From positions 1 through 33,714 of the forward strand of contig NZ_JAHLKM010000027.1 of the NCBI RefSeq assembly GCF_024449025.1: a DNA stretch of 33,714 nt, in the 5' to 3' direction. Made by a program: the position numbers and the translations under genes. The DNA comes from Natronomonas aquatica (lineage in GTDB: Archaea > Halobacteriota > Halobacteria > Halobacteriales > Haloarculaceae). This document shows positions 1 to 7,895 of this stretch, piece by piece (the first letter of the stretch is position 1; every line of letters starts with the position of its first letter). The notes under the pieces are model-generated. The model was not told the DNA's origin. It did no database searches and was given only the letters and a program-made list of their open reading frames with translations.

Positions 1-28
1 CCAGAGTGATACCGTCCAACCGACTCAT
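1..28 (-). CDS. Possible 5' end of an unidentified gene running off the left edge
   Basis: A minus-strand ATG at 28-26 opens a frame (M-S-R-L-D-G-I-T-L) that stays open to the window edge. It lies 46 bases beyond the stop of pus10 in the same direction, so it would be the next gene downstream. An ACTACTTA-like AT-rich stretch upstream could be a weak promoter. Only nine codons are visible, so no function can be given and the call may be wrong. Confidence 0.3.
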
Positions 29-74
29 TACACGAAATCGAGTCTACACCGGTAAGTAGTTTCGCACGACCGTA

Positions 75-1340
75 TCACTCCCCACCGTTCGCTTCCGACA
101 CGCCGGCGCCGCTTGCGGGTGACCCCTCGCGGTCGCGTTCGTATTCGGGCGTCAGGAACGGCTCGTCCCGTCCCTCGACGTCGATCACGTCGAGAGTCTC
201 GACTGTCGCCTCGATGCCGAGTTCCCCGGCCAGGCTCGGCTCGGTCCGCCCCTCGTCGCCGCTTACGAGTTCCTTGATGTAGAGCCCACCCTCGCCGTGT
301 ATCTCGACGGTCGCGGTGTACTCGTCGGTCAGCGAGCCGTCGATGTCCAGCACCGTCCGTTCCCGCACGAGGTCTGCCCGCCGGTGGTCGACGCGATTCG
401 GGGTTCGCTGTTCGATCGTCGTCCCCTCCAGGGCCCCGATCGCGGCCTCGAACGCCGAGGGGTCGACTGGCTCCTCGAAGCCGACCGTCGCCCGGTACGT
501 CTTCGAGGCGTCGTGGCCTTTGACCCGCTCGATCATCTCGTAGGTGACGAACTGGAGTCCCTCGATTTCGACAGCGCTGCCCGTGTCTTCGTTGACTTCC
601 CGCTGGAGGGCTTTGAGGTCCGCGTCCCGGCGACGGGGCTCTTTGATCTCGAGGACGAACGGCCGACCCGACCCGAGCATCAGGGCGTCGACGTCCTCGC
701 GGCCGGCGCCGTGAAAGACCGCGTCGGTCCCCCGGAACGCGCTCAGGAAGGACGGTTCGAGGAGTTCCTCGACGCTCGTCTCGAACTTCACCCACTCGGT
801 CTGGGGGATCCCGCGTTCGAGTTTCCGGTAGCGCCCGTAGATCGAGACGGAATTTCGCTGGATCTCGATCTCGTCGGCCTCCATATCGACGAGGAACTGC
901 ACGTCCGGACGCTCGAAGTCGACGTCCGCGCCCAGCTGCCGGCCGACCCGCCGCCCGATCTCGCGGTTCAGCTCCGTGCCGAGTTCCTCGCCGGCTTCTT
1001 CATCCAGCCCGGCGTCGAGCCGCAACAGCCGGTCGTTCTCCTCGAACAGCGGCGGCACCCGGGTCCCAACCTGATAGGTGTACAGTTCGGTCTCCCCGAG
1101 GGCCTCGACGGCCCGCCGTGCGAGTTCGTCGAACCGGTCACAGAGCCCCTCACAGACCCAACACGGCTCTTCTGGGCCCTCATAGGGCTCGTCGTCGGCC
1201 AGCGCGACCGCCGTCCGGAGCGCACGCCCCCGTTCGTCGTTCGTCAGCCCGAAGCTCCGGTCGGCGACCGGGCGTCCGAGACAGGAGTCACAGAGAGGCC
1301 CGGTAGCAAGGAGGTCACGCGCGGTCTCGAGGATGTCCAT
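75..1340 (-). CDS. pus10: tRNA pseudouridine synthase Pus10 (archaeal)
   Basis: 421 residues, starting at MDILETARDLL. In archaea Pus10 makes pseudouridine 54 and 55 in the T-loop of tRNAs, replacing bacterial TruB. The N-terminal part has two CxxC pairs (C17/C20 and C60/C63) that fit the family's zinc site within the THUMP-containing accessory region. The C-terminal catalytic half carries GREDVDALMLGSGRPF near residues 213-228. The aspartate of its RED (D216) is the likely catalytic residue by analogy with the RxD motif of pseudouridine synthases. The open frame extends 175 codons further upstream but loses family resemblance and runs into glmU, so the MDILE start is preferred. The gene is divergent from glmU, with 123 bases between the start codons. 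Length and motifs fit a complete archaeal Pus10. Confidence 0.93.
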   Translation of the reverse strand: MDILETARDLLATGPLCDSCLGRPVADRSFGLTNDERGRALRTAVALADDEPYEGPEEPCWVCEGLCDRFDELARRAVEALGETELYTYQVGTRVPPLFEENDRLLRLDAGLDEEAGEELGTELNREIGRRVGRQLGADVDFERPDVQFLVDMEADEIEIQRNSVSIYGRYRKLERGIPQTEWVKFETSVEELLEPSFLSAFRGTDAVFHGAGREDVDALMLGSGRPFVLEIKEPRRRDADLKALQREVNEDTGSAVEIEGLQFVTYEMIERVKGHDASKTYRATVGFEEPVDPSAFEAAIGALEGTTIEQRTPNRVDHRRADLVRERTVLDIDGSLTDEYTATVEIHGEGGLYIKELVSGDEGRTEPSLAGELGIEATVETLDVIDVEGRDEPFLTPEYERDREGSPASGAGVSEANGGE

Positions 1341-1428
1341 CGGAACGAGTTCGTCGCCGCGTCGCCTTCGATGTTGTGTTCTGGAGCCGGTCTTCGAACG
1401 GCTGTCGTTCGCCGACACCTCGAGTGCC

Positions 1429-1440
1429 GATACTTTCATT
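1429..1440 (+). promoter_or_regulatory. Possible box A promoter of glmU-glmS
   Basis: The AT-rich element GATACTTTCATT lies about 25-33 bases before the glmU ATG at 1464, the distance expected for an archaeal TATA-like box giving a very short or absent leader. The match to consensus is weak. Confidence 0.3.
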
Positions 1441-1463
1441 CTTCGGCAGCCGCGAGGGAAGGT

Positions 1464-2648
1464 ATGGAAATCACTACCGGCGTCGTCCTCGCCGCGGGGG
1501 AAGGGACGCGACTGCGGCCGATGACGGCCAACCGCCCGAAACCGATGCTTCCCGCCGCCGGTCGACCGATCCTCGAACACGTCCTCGATGTCCTCGTGGA
1601 GTGTGGGATCGAGAAGCTCTGTCTCGTCGTCGGCTACCGGCGCGAGCGGATACAGGAATATTTCGGCCACAGCTACCGCGACACCCCGATCACCTACGTC
1701 CACCAGGCGAAACAGCTCGGGAGCGCCCACGCCCTCCAGCAGGTCGAGGGAGAAATCGAGGGACCGATGCTGGTGCTCAACGGCGATCGCGTCATCGACG
1801 AGCGGATCATCGAGGACGTCCTCGCGAGTTTCGACGACAGTCCGACGCTTTCGGCGCTGGAACACCCGACGCCGGCGGAGTACGGCGCGGTCGAGGTGTC
1901 GGACGACCGGGTCGTCGCGTTCGCCGAAAAGCCCGATACGGACGATTTCAGGCTGATAAACGCCGGAGTATACGCGTTCGGACCGTCGGTGTTCGACGCG
2001 ATCGCTCGAACCGACCGCCGTGCGGGCGAACTCCGGCTCTCGGACGTGATCGGGACGCTCATGGACGAGGGAACGGTCAAGGGCGTCCGTACCGACGGCC
2101 TGTGGGTCGACGCGACGTACCCGTGGGATCTCCTATTTCTCACCCGCGAGTTGCTGCGTCGGGGACGCGTCACACAGCCCGAAGGCGAGTCGGACGTCTG
2201 GGTGGCCGAAAGCGCACGGATCCACCCGGACGCGACACTGCAGCCGCCGGTCGTCGTGGGGACGGACTCGGAGGTAGCCGCCGGCGCCGTCTTGGGGCCG
2301 AACGTCGCCGTCGGGTACAACGCGACGATCGGGGCCAACACCACACTCCGAGACGTCCTTCTGGACAGCGACTGCCGGATCGAGGCGGGGACGACGCTGC
2401 TCGATTGTGTCGTCGGCGAGATGGCCGACATCGGCGCCGGGACGGTCGCTCCCGGCGGTCCCGGTGACGTCCGCGTCGGCGATACAGTCTTCGAGGACCA
2501 GCAACTCGGCGCCGTTTTGGCCGACCGGGCGTCCGTCGGCGGCGGCGTCACCTTCGCCTCCGGCACTCTTGTCGGCGCGAACGTCGATATCGGCCCCGGC
2601 GTCTACGCGAGCGGCACGATCGACGACGACACGGAGGTCGTCCGCTGA
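1464..2648 (+). CDS. glmU: Bifunctional sugar-1-phosphate nucleotidylyltransferase / acetyltransferase (GlmU-type)
   Basis: 394 residues. Residues 1-230 form a nucleotidyltransferase domain with the signature VLAAGEGTRLRPMT near residues 8-21 and KPML at 26-29, then NGD around the metal site. Residues from about 235 form a left-handed beta-helix of hexapeptide repeats (I-G-A-N-T-T, V-A-A-G-A-V). This is the layout of GlmU, which acetylates glucosamine-1-phosphate and joins it to UTP to make UDP-GlcNAc. The stop overlaps the glmS start by one base (TGATG), so the two genes are almost certainly co-translated, and this supports GlmU over a generic glucose-1-phosphate uridylyl/thymidylyltransferase such as AglF. 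The ATG at 1464 is chosen because the frame upstream is out-of-family and overlaps pus10. No phosphoglucosamine mutase gene is in the window. Confidence 0.85.
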   Translation: MEITTGVVLAAGEGTRLRPMTANRPKPMLPAAGRPILEHVLDVLVECGIEKLCLVVGYRRERIQEYFGHSYRDTPITYVHQAKQLGSAHALQQVEGEIEGPMLVLNGDRVIDERIIEDVLASFDDSPTLSALEHPTPAEYGAVEVSDDRVVAFAEKPDTDDFRLINAGVYAFGPSVFDAIARTDRRAGELRLSDVIGTLMDEGTVKGVRTDGLWVDATYPWDLLFLTRELLRRGRVTQPEGESDVWVAESARIHPDATLQPPVVVGTDSEVAAGAVLGPNVAVGYNATIGANTTLRDVLLDSDCRIEAGTTLLDCVVGEMADIGAGTVAPGGPGDVRVGDTVFEDQQLGAVLADRASVGGGVTFASGTLVGANVDIGPGVYASGTIDDDTEVVR

Positions 2649-4438
2649 TGTGCGGGATCATCGGTTGTGTCGGCCGTGATGACACCCTCGGGACGCTGGT
2701 TCACGGCCTCTCGAAGCTCGAATACCGCGGGTACGATTCGGCGGGCGTCGCCCTCGGCGGGGAGACACTCGGCGTCCTCAAACGCGCCGGCGAACTCGGG
2801 GCCCTCCGGGACGCCCTCGAGGGGGGTCCGGACCTCTCGGGGTCGGTCGGGATCGGCCACACCCGCTGGAGTACACACGGGCCGCCGACCGACGAGAACG
2901 CCCACCCCCACCTGGACTGTGCGGGATCGGTCGCCGTCGTCCACAACGGCATCATCGAGAACTATCAAAAGCTCCGGGACGAACTATCGGACGCCGGCCA
3001 CGAGTTCGAAAGCGACACCGACACCGAAGTCGTCCCGCATCTGATCGAGGCTGGGCTCGAATCCGGCGCCGACCCCGAGACCGCCTTCCGGGCCGCGATC
3101 GACCGGCTGGAGGGGAGTTTCGCCATCGCCTGTCTGGTCGCCGGCCGCGAATCGGTGTTCGTCGCGCGCAACGACTCGCCGCTGGTGTTGGGAATCGACG
3201 GGGACGCGACGTACCTCGCCAGCGACGTCCCCGCGTTCCGGGAGTTCACCGACCGCGTCGTCTATCTCGACGACGGCGAGTTCGCGGAACTGTCCGCGGG
3301 CGGCTGGCAGGTCACCGACGCCGACGGCGCTCCGGTCGAGAAATCGATCGAAACCGTCGCCTGGGATCCCGAAGATACCGGCAAGAGCGGCTACGACCAC
3401 TTCATGCTCAAGGAGATCCACGAACAGCCCCGGGCGCTCCGGCAGTGCCTCCGGGGCCGGGTGGACGAACTTGGCGGGACCGTCTCCGTCGAAGAGCTCG
3501 GAGATCTCGACTTCGATCGGATCCATCTCGTCGCGGCGGGGACGAGCTATCACGCCGCGGTCTACGGGGCGGGACTGCTCTCGGCCGAGGGAATCTCAGC
3601 GCAGGCCCACTACGCCCACGAGTACGCGAGTTCGCCGCCACCGATCGAGGACGCGACCGTCGTCGGTGTCTCACAGAGCGGCGAGACCGCCGACACGCTC
3701 GCGGCGACCCGGGAGGCCAGACGGCGCGGCGCCGGGACGCTCGCGCTCACCAACACCGTCGGCTCGACGATGGCCAGAGAGTGCGACGACGCCTTCTACA
3801 TCCGGTCGGGCCCCGAAATCGGCGTCGCCGCGACGAAGACCTTCGCCGGCCAACAGACCGCTCTCAACCTCCTGACGCAGGTCGTCGCGGACGGAACGCC
3901 GGACCGGGATCTCGTCTCCGCGTTGCGGGATCTACCTGGCGACGTCCAGACGATCCTCGACGAATCGAACGCCGAGGCGGTCGCCGAGGCGTATCTCGAC
4001 GCCGAGGCGTACTTCTTCATCGGGCGGGGGCTGAACTTTCCCGTTGCCCTGGAGGGGGCGTTGAAAATGAAGGAGATCAGCTACGAACACGCCGAGGGCT
4101 TTGCCGCCGGCGAACTGAAACACGGGCCGCTCGCGTTGGTCACCGCGAACACGCCCGTGTTCGCGACTGTCGTCGGCGATGGCGAACTCGCGCGCAAGAC
4201 GGTCGGCAACGTAAAGGAGGTCGAGGCCCGCGACGCGCCGGTCGTCGCCGTCACGGACGGCCGATCCGACGCCGACCGGTACGCCGATCACACCCTCGAG
4301 ATCCCCGAAACGGATCCCCGAACGGCGGCGATCCTGGCGAACGTCCAGCTCCAGCTCGCCTCCTATCACACCGCGGCGAAGCTCGGTCGGTCGATCGACA
4401 AGCCGCGGAACCTCGCAAAGAGCGTCACTGTCGAGTAA
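2648..4438 (+). CDS. glmS: Glutamine--fructose-6-phosphate aminotransferase (isomerizing)
   Basis: 596 residues, full length. It makes glucosamine-6-phosphate from fructose-6-phosphate and glutamine, the entry step to UDP-GlcNAc and so to surface and N-linked glycans. Cys2 right after the initiator Met is the glutaminase nucleophile (MCGIIGCVG), followed by HTRWSTHG and HNGIIENY. Two SIS domains follow, with GTSYHAA at about 298-304 and SQSGETADT at about 341-349. HAEGFAAGELKHGPLALV lies near 480-497, and the protein ends with DKPRNLAKSVTVE, the conserved GlmS tail. It overlaps glmU by one base. A T-run (GGTTTTTG) about 45 bases after the stop may end the transcript. Confidence 0.96.
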   Translation: MCGIIGCVGRDDTLGTLVHGLSKLEYRGYDSAGVALGGETLGVLKRAGELGALRDALEGGPDLSGSVGIGHTRWSTHGPPTDENAHPHLDCAGSVAVVHNGIIENYQKLRDELSDAGHEFESDTDTEVVPHLIEAGLESGADPETAFRAAIDRLEGSFAIACLVAGRESVFVARNDSPLVLGIDGDATYLASDVPAFREFTDRVVYLDDGEFAELSAGGWQVTDADGAPVEKSIETVAWDPEDTGKSGYDHFMLKEIHEQPRALRQCLRGRVDELGGTVSVEELGDLDFDRIHLVAAGTSYHAAVYGAGLLSAEGISAQAHYAHEYASSPPPIEDATVVGVSQSGETADTLAATREARRRGAGTLALTNTVGSTMARECDDAFYIRSGPEIGVAATKTFAGQQTALNLLTQVVADGTPDRDLVSALRDLPGDVQTILDESNAEAVAEAYLDAEAYFFIGRGLNFPVALEGALKMKEISYEHAEGFAAGELKHGPLALVTANTPVFATVVGDGELARKTVGNVKEVEARDAPVVAVTDGRSDADRYADHTLEIPETDPRTAAILANVQLQLASYHTAAKLGRSIDKPRNLAKSVTVE

Positions 4439-4477
4439 CGACGGTCCCGACGTTCCCCGAGAAATCGAAGTTAGCTA

Positions 4478-4490
4478 AAGCCGGTTTTTG
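4478..4490 (+). terminator. Possible T-tract terminator after glmS
   Basis: A GGTTTTTG tract lies about 45 bases past the glmS stop and just before the sppA TATA box. Archaeal termination often uses such U-rich tracts without a strong hairpin. Weak evidence. Confidence 0.25.
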
Positions 4491-4501
4491 TGCTATCCAC
4501 G

Positions 4502-4509
4502 TTTATATA
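4502..4509 (+). promoter_or_regulatory. Box A (TATA) promoter of sppA
   Basis: TTTATATA is a near-consensus archaeal TATA box. Its centre is about 30 bases before the ATG at 4536, so the transcript should have almost no leader. It also supports choosing 4536 rather than the upstream in-frame start at 4488, which lies before the promoter. Confidence 0.75.
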
Positions 4510-4535
4510 CTCACTCCCGACGAGCGGCCGAACGA

Positions 4536-5540
4536 ATGTCAGGACTGACAGACCGTATACGTTCGATAGTCGCTACCGGGATCCGATCGCGGCTGGTGAT
4601 CGTCGTCGTCGCGCTTTTGATCGGCGCGCTTCTGGCGCCGATGGCCTACAGCGTCGGAAACCGGACCGCCGAATCGGCCGAGCAAGTCGCCGTTATCGAG
4701 GTCCCCGGGCTCATCTCGCCCGGAACGAGCGGGCCGGTCGTCGACGCGCTCGTGGAGGCCAGACAGAACGACTCCATCGCCGCCGTCGTCCTGAAAGTCG
4801 ACACGCCCGGCGGCTCGCTGGCCGCGACCGAAGAGATCGCCCTCGAGGTCGAGCGGACGGCGGCGGAGATGCCCGTCGTCGTCAGCGTCGGCCAGATGGC
4901 CGCCTCCGGCGGGTACTACGTCAGCGCGCCGGCCGACGAGATCTACGCCAATCCGAGTTCGATGATCGGCAGCGTCGGTATCAACTTCGCCACGCTCAAC
5001 GCCGACGCCGACGCCGGCTACCGGACGATCCAGTCCGGGCCGGACAAATCCGGCGGCTACACCGAGGCCGAAGCCATCGAGATGGCAGAGGTGATGGTCG
5101 AGGGGTTCTACGGGACCGTCCTCGAACATAGGGGCGAAAAACTCGAACTCTCGAAGGCCGAACTCGCCCACGCCAAGGTCTATCCGAGCCAGGCGGCGCT
5201 CCACAACGGGATGATCGACGAGGTCGGCACGACCGAGATGGCGATCGCACGTGCCGCCGAACTCGCCGGACTCGATCGCTACGAGACCGTCGAACTCGAT
5301 ACGACACCCGACGCCCCTGGATTCCCGCTGTTCGGAACTGAGGGCGGGAACGACACCGCTTCAGCCGTCGCGTTGCTCGATCCGGCGCCGGGCGTCGAGA
5401 CGCCCGTCCCGACCGCCCTCTACGGGACGATCCCCGAAAGCGACGTGATCGTGACGACGGCCGGCTCCGAGCCGGTCAGTACAGCCGACGAGGTTGAGAC
5501 GACAGCCGGGACCACCACGGAGGTGAGCGAAGGTGAGTGA
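4536..5540 (+). CDS. sppA: Signal peptide peptidase SppA-type protease (S49 family)
   Basis: 334 residues. SppA enzymes degrade signal peptides and other membrane-embedded fragments left after protein export. An N-terminal membrane segment covers about residues 19-40 (LVIVVVALLIGALLAPMAYSV), putting the catalytic domain outside the membrane. The S49 core follows: VVLKVDTPGGS near 84-94, and MAASGGYYVS at 121-130, where S124 is the likely nucleophile. SGPDK at 167-171 follows, where K171 is the likely general base. This Ser-Lys spacing is close to that of single-domain archaeal and Bacillus SppA. The C-terminal 60 residues are a low-complexity acidic/Thr tail. The 3' end overlaps the next gene by 8 bases, suggesting an operon. 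Confidence 0.88.
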   Translation: MSGLTDRIRSIVATGIRSRLVIVVVALLIGALLAPMAYSVGNRTAESAEQVAVIEVPGLISPGTSGPVVDALVEARQNDSIAAVVLKVDTPGGSLAATEEIALEVERTAAEMPVVVSVGQMAASGGYYVSAPADEIYANPSSMIGSVGINFATLNADADAGYRTIQSGPDKSGGYTEAEAIEMAEVMVEGFYGTVLEHRGEKLELSKAELAHAKVYPSQAALHNGMIDEVGTTEMAIARAAELAGLDRYETVELDTTPDAPGFPLFGTEGGNDTASAVALLDPAPGVETPVPTALYGTIPESDVIVTTAGSEPVSTADEVETTAGTTTEVSEGE

Positions 5541-6558
5541 CAGCAGACGACTCGTTGCCTTCCTCGCCATCGTCGGGCTCGTCGTCGTCGGCGCCGCAAC
5601 CGTCGGCTTCATTACGGCAGACCGGCCGGCGGAGGCGTCCGGCGCGACGGTTGAAAAGGGGTATTACACCGACGAGAGCTTGATGTCGGAGGCTGAACTC
5701 GAGCCGAAGTCCGGCGAGATCGAACTCGAAAAGGGCCCCTCGCGGACGGTCGCGATCACGACCGACGGCCCTGTCTCCGAACTCGACCCCGTCGTCACCT
5801 CGCTCGTCGACGCGGGCCACGAGGTCCGGATCGTCGGCGGCGGCGGAGCGTCGCTCCCGCCGGAACTCGCCATCGCCGGCGTCCGTCCCGCCCCGACGAC
5901 GGGCGAGGAGACCGACCTCGTCGAAACGCTCGATGACGCCGATGCGTTCCTCGTCGTCGGAAACGCCGACTTCGACGCCGACGAGCGCGAGGCGATCGAG
6001 GAGTTCGTCGACAACGACGGCCGGTTCGTCGTCGCGACCGACGACGCCAGCACCGACGCCGATCTCACCTCCCTGACCTCCGAGTTCGGCCTCGCCGTCG
6101 GCGACGGGTACCTCTACAATATGGGCGAAAACGACGCGAACTACCGGCGCGTCTACGGATCGGGTGCCGGTCCGGTCGCCGACGCCGACCGGTTCGTGTT
6201 CGATCGCGTCTCGCCGGTCTCCGGGACCGGGACGACGGTCGCACGCGTCGACGCCGAGGGGACTCATTACTCGACGACTCGGTCCCCCGGTACCTTCGAT
6301 TTGGCCGTCCGGAGCGAGAGCGTCATGTTGATCGGCGATTCGAAGATATACGCCCCGCTGAACTACAATCGCGGAGACAACGCACAACTGGTCTCACAGT
6401 CGCTTTCGTTTCTGACCGGCGGCCCGGCCGACCCCTACACGGCCGAACGCGACGACGAGGCGCCGTCCCGTCCGCCCACGGACGGGGCTGCCGGAGGGTC
6501 GGACTCGGGATCCGAAGAATCGGTTCGGAAGGAATCGACGGCGCCGCCGGCGGAGTAG
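5533..6558 (+). CDS. Membrane-anchored DUF4350-like protein
   Basis: 341 residues with a GTG start that overlaps the end of sppA by 8 bases, so translation is probably coupled. An N-terminal hydrophobic segment (about residues 6-28, LVAFLAIVGLVVVGAATVGF) is a signal anchor. The middle part reads like a GATase-like/DUF4350 domain, with repeated Rossmann-type strands such as DAFLVVGNADFDADEREAIEEFVDNDGRFVVATDD near 140-175. MLIGDSKIYAPLNYNRGDNAQL is near 270-290, and the protein ends in a disordered acidic tail rich in Ser and Pro. DUF4350 proteins have no settled function. The pairing with sppA suggests a role at the outer membrane face, but that is inference. Confidence 0.7.
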   Translation: MSDSRRLVAFLAIVGLVVVGAATVGFITADRPAEASGATVEKGYYTDESLMSEAELEPKSGEIELEKGPSRTVAITTDGPVSELDPVVTSLVDAGHEVRIVGGGGASLPPELAIAGVRPAPTTGEETDLVETLDDADAFLVVGNADFDADEREAIEEFVDNDGRFVVATDDASTDADLTSLTSEFGLAVGDGYLYNMGENDANYRRVYGSGAGPVADADRFVFDRVSPVSGTGTTVARVDAEGTHYSTTRSPGTFDLAVRSESVMLIGDSKIYAPLNYNRGDNAQLVSQSLSFLTGGPADPYTAERDDEAPSRPPTDGAAGGSDSGSEESVRKESTAPPAE

Positions 6559-6610
6559 TTCGCTTTCCCGGACCGTCGAGAGCGGTGAGGTGCCAGTCGT
6601 CCGCCGTCCG

Positions 6611-7231
6611 TTACCCGCCTTCCTCGTACTCGACGTCGACGAAGGCCATCCCGTGGGCCGAGTAGACGTCGATCGAGCCGACGAGGTTCTCCCGGACGTG
6701 GTCCTTCCAGGCCCCCATGGCCTCGTCGATCCACGCTTCGATCGTCGCCTCGTCGGGATCGTCCGCGTCCAGTTCCTCCCTCGCGAGCCGTCGCGTCGGC
6801 CGCTGTTCGATGACTTGTTGACCCTTGGCGACGAAGCGAAACGGTCGGAGGTGGACCTCGTTTTCGGCCTTGCTCTCCGTGGAGTCGTCCGCGAGATGGC
6901 GGATCGTCGGCTCAACCGTCCCCTCGAACGGCGGCGTCAGGCCGAACACCGCTTTCCCCTTGCGGCCGATATCCTCCTGCCCGTTGTAGGCCGCAGTCTC
7001 GACGACATCTTCGGGGTCGACGACGATCGTCTCGATGGCGTCGATCGACTCCGGATCGATCTCGTCTCCGTCTTCCTCCTGATCGCCGCTTTCCGGTTCC
7101 GTCCCCGTTTCGGATCCCGTCCCTTCGTCGACGGTTTCGCCGTCCGTTCCGGCGTTCGTCTCCGACGGTTCGACCGTCTCGTCGGCGTCCGCTGCTGGCT
7201 CGATCGACGTGTCTTTTTCGTCGCTCGGCAT
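6611..7231 (-). CDS. Conserved haloarchaeal acidic protein, function unknown
   Basis: 206 residues. I do not recognise a named family. The first 60 residues are an extremely acidic, low-complexity tail rich in Asp, Glu, Thr and Gly. The folded part begins at about DPESIDAIETIVVDPEDVVETAAYN and includes KGKAVFGLTPPFEGTVEPTIRHL and HLRPFRFVAKGQQVIEQRPTRRL. It ends with DVYSAHGMAFVDVEYEEGG. There is no signal peptide or membrane segment, so it is probably cytoplasmic. It is convergent with the DUF4350-like gene and has its own TATA box (7255-7262) about 27 bases upstream, implying a leaderless single-gene transcript. Confidence 0.75.
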   Translation of the reverse strand: MPSDEKDTSIEPAADADETVEPSETNAGTDGETVDEGTGSETGTEPESGDQEEDGDEIDPESIDAIETIVVDPEDVVETAAYNGQEDIGRKGKAVFGLTPPFEGTVEPTIRHLADDSTESKAENEVHLRPFRFVAKGQQVIEQRPTRRLAREELDADDPDEATIEAWIDEAMGAWKDHVRENLVGSIDVYSAHGMAFVDVEYEEGG

Positions 7232-7254
7232 GTGATCCGGTAGTGGGCCGACCC

Positions 7255-7262
7255 GTATAAAT
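7255..7262 (-). promoter_or_regulatory. Box A promoter of the 6611-7231 gene
   Basis: Read on the minus strand the site is ATTTATAC, centred about 27 bases before the ATG at 7231. This matches a leaderless haloarchaeal promoter. Confidence 0.6.
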
Positions 7263-7362
7263 CGGCGGAAACGGGGTCGACATGGCGAGGGTCGGTAGAT
7301 CTCGGGGGCGTCGACACGCCCGGCGACGAAGGTCCTTTCACCGTCGATACCCTTCGTTCCGT

Positions 7363-7695
7363 ATGGAACAACCAGAGCCGGCGACCGGATGGCCCGACGG
7401 GCCGATCTCGGAGACGGAGGCAGCGGCCAAACTCGACGGGGACGCCGTCGCCGTCTGGGTGATGGACCCCGACAGCGGCGTTCGGTCGGTGTCGGTCCCC
7501 GCCGACGCGCCCGACTCCCCCGTGGTCGATCTCGTCATCGAGACCGAAACCGGGTTCGAGATGTACAGTTACACGGGCGGGCAGTGGATGGACTACGGCA
7601 CACAGCGCAAAGACGACGAGGAGGCCCCGTCGATGGCGGGAACGCTCGCCAGCTACCGCCTCCTCGCCGGCGAATCCGACCTCGATCTCGGGTGA
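7363..7695 (+). CDS. Small conserved haloarchaeal protein, function unknown
   Basis: 110 residues starting MEQPEPATGWPDGPI. It is acidic with no membrane segment. The pattern DAVAVWVMDPDSGVRSVSVPADAPDSPVVDLVIETETGFEMYSY looks like a compact beta-rich fold. No catalytic motif is evident. The open frame continues upstream to 7282, but those residues are Arg-rich and unlike haloarchaeal protein, so the ATG at 7363 is preferred. It lies upstream of the cetZ unit in the same direction but is separated from it by a clear promoter, so it is probably transcribed alone. Confidence 0.65.
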   Translation: MEQPEPATGWPDGPISETEAAAKLDGDAVAVWVMDPDSGVRSVSVPADAPDSPVVDLVIETETGFEMYSYTGGQWMDYGTQRKDDEEAPSMAGTLASYRLLAGESDLDLG

Positions 7696-7760
7696 ATACC
7701 GCCGGATCCCGGACGGCAGACCCGGCTCGATCGGCGATGCGGTCGATTCCCACCCGAACA

Positions 7761-7768
7761 TTAAATAC
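7761..7768 (+). promoter_or_regulatory. Box A promoter of the mini-ORF/cetZ unit
   Basis: TTAAATAC is centred about 26 bases before the ATG of the 34-codon ORF at 7791 and about 127 bases before the cetZ ATG. The spacing fits transcription starting at or next to the mini-ORF start codon, which would leave cetZ with a translated leader. Confidence 0.65.
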
Positions 7769-7790
7769 CGTTTCACTGGATGAAGGACGT

Positions 7791-7895
7791 ATGTCCCCCT
7801 CCGTTGTGACACGCACGTACACCGAGGCGACCGATACGGGATCGACGGCACCGGCCGCCCCATTCGATCGTCGCGGCCCCTCCCGGAGCCGATGA
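7791..7895 (+). CDS. 34-residue ORF overlapping the cetZ start (candidate leader peptide)
   Basis: The ORF starts MSPSVVTRTYTEATDTGS and ends in GPSRSR. Its stop codon overlaps the cetZ ATG in the ATGA arrangement typical of translational coupling. A TATA box sits at the right distance for the transcript to begin at this ATG, so ribosomes would meet this ORF first. The peptide is rich in Thr, Ser, Pro and Arg and lacks the acidity of ordinary haloarchaeal proteins, so it may act through being translated rather than as a protein. Conservation is unknown. Confidence 0.45.
   Translation: MSPSVVTRTYTEATDTGSTAPAAPFDRRGPSRSR

Noticed and set aside
297-1463. N-terminal extension of GlmU back to 297
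   Set aside because: The extra residues are antisense to pus10 and unlike any GlmU. The nucleotidyltransferase signature begins just after the ATG at 1464.
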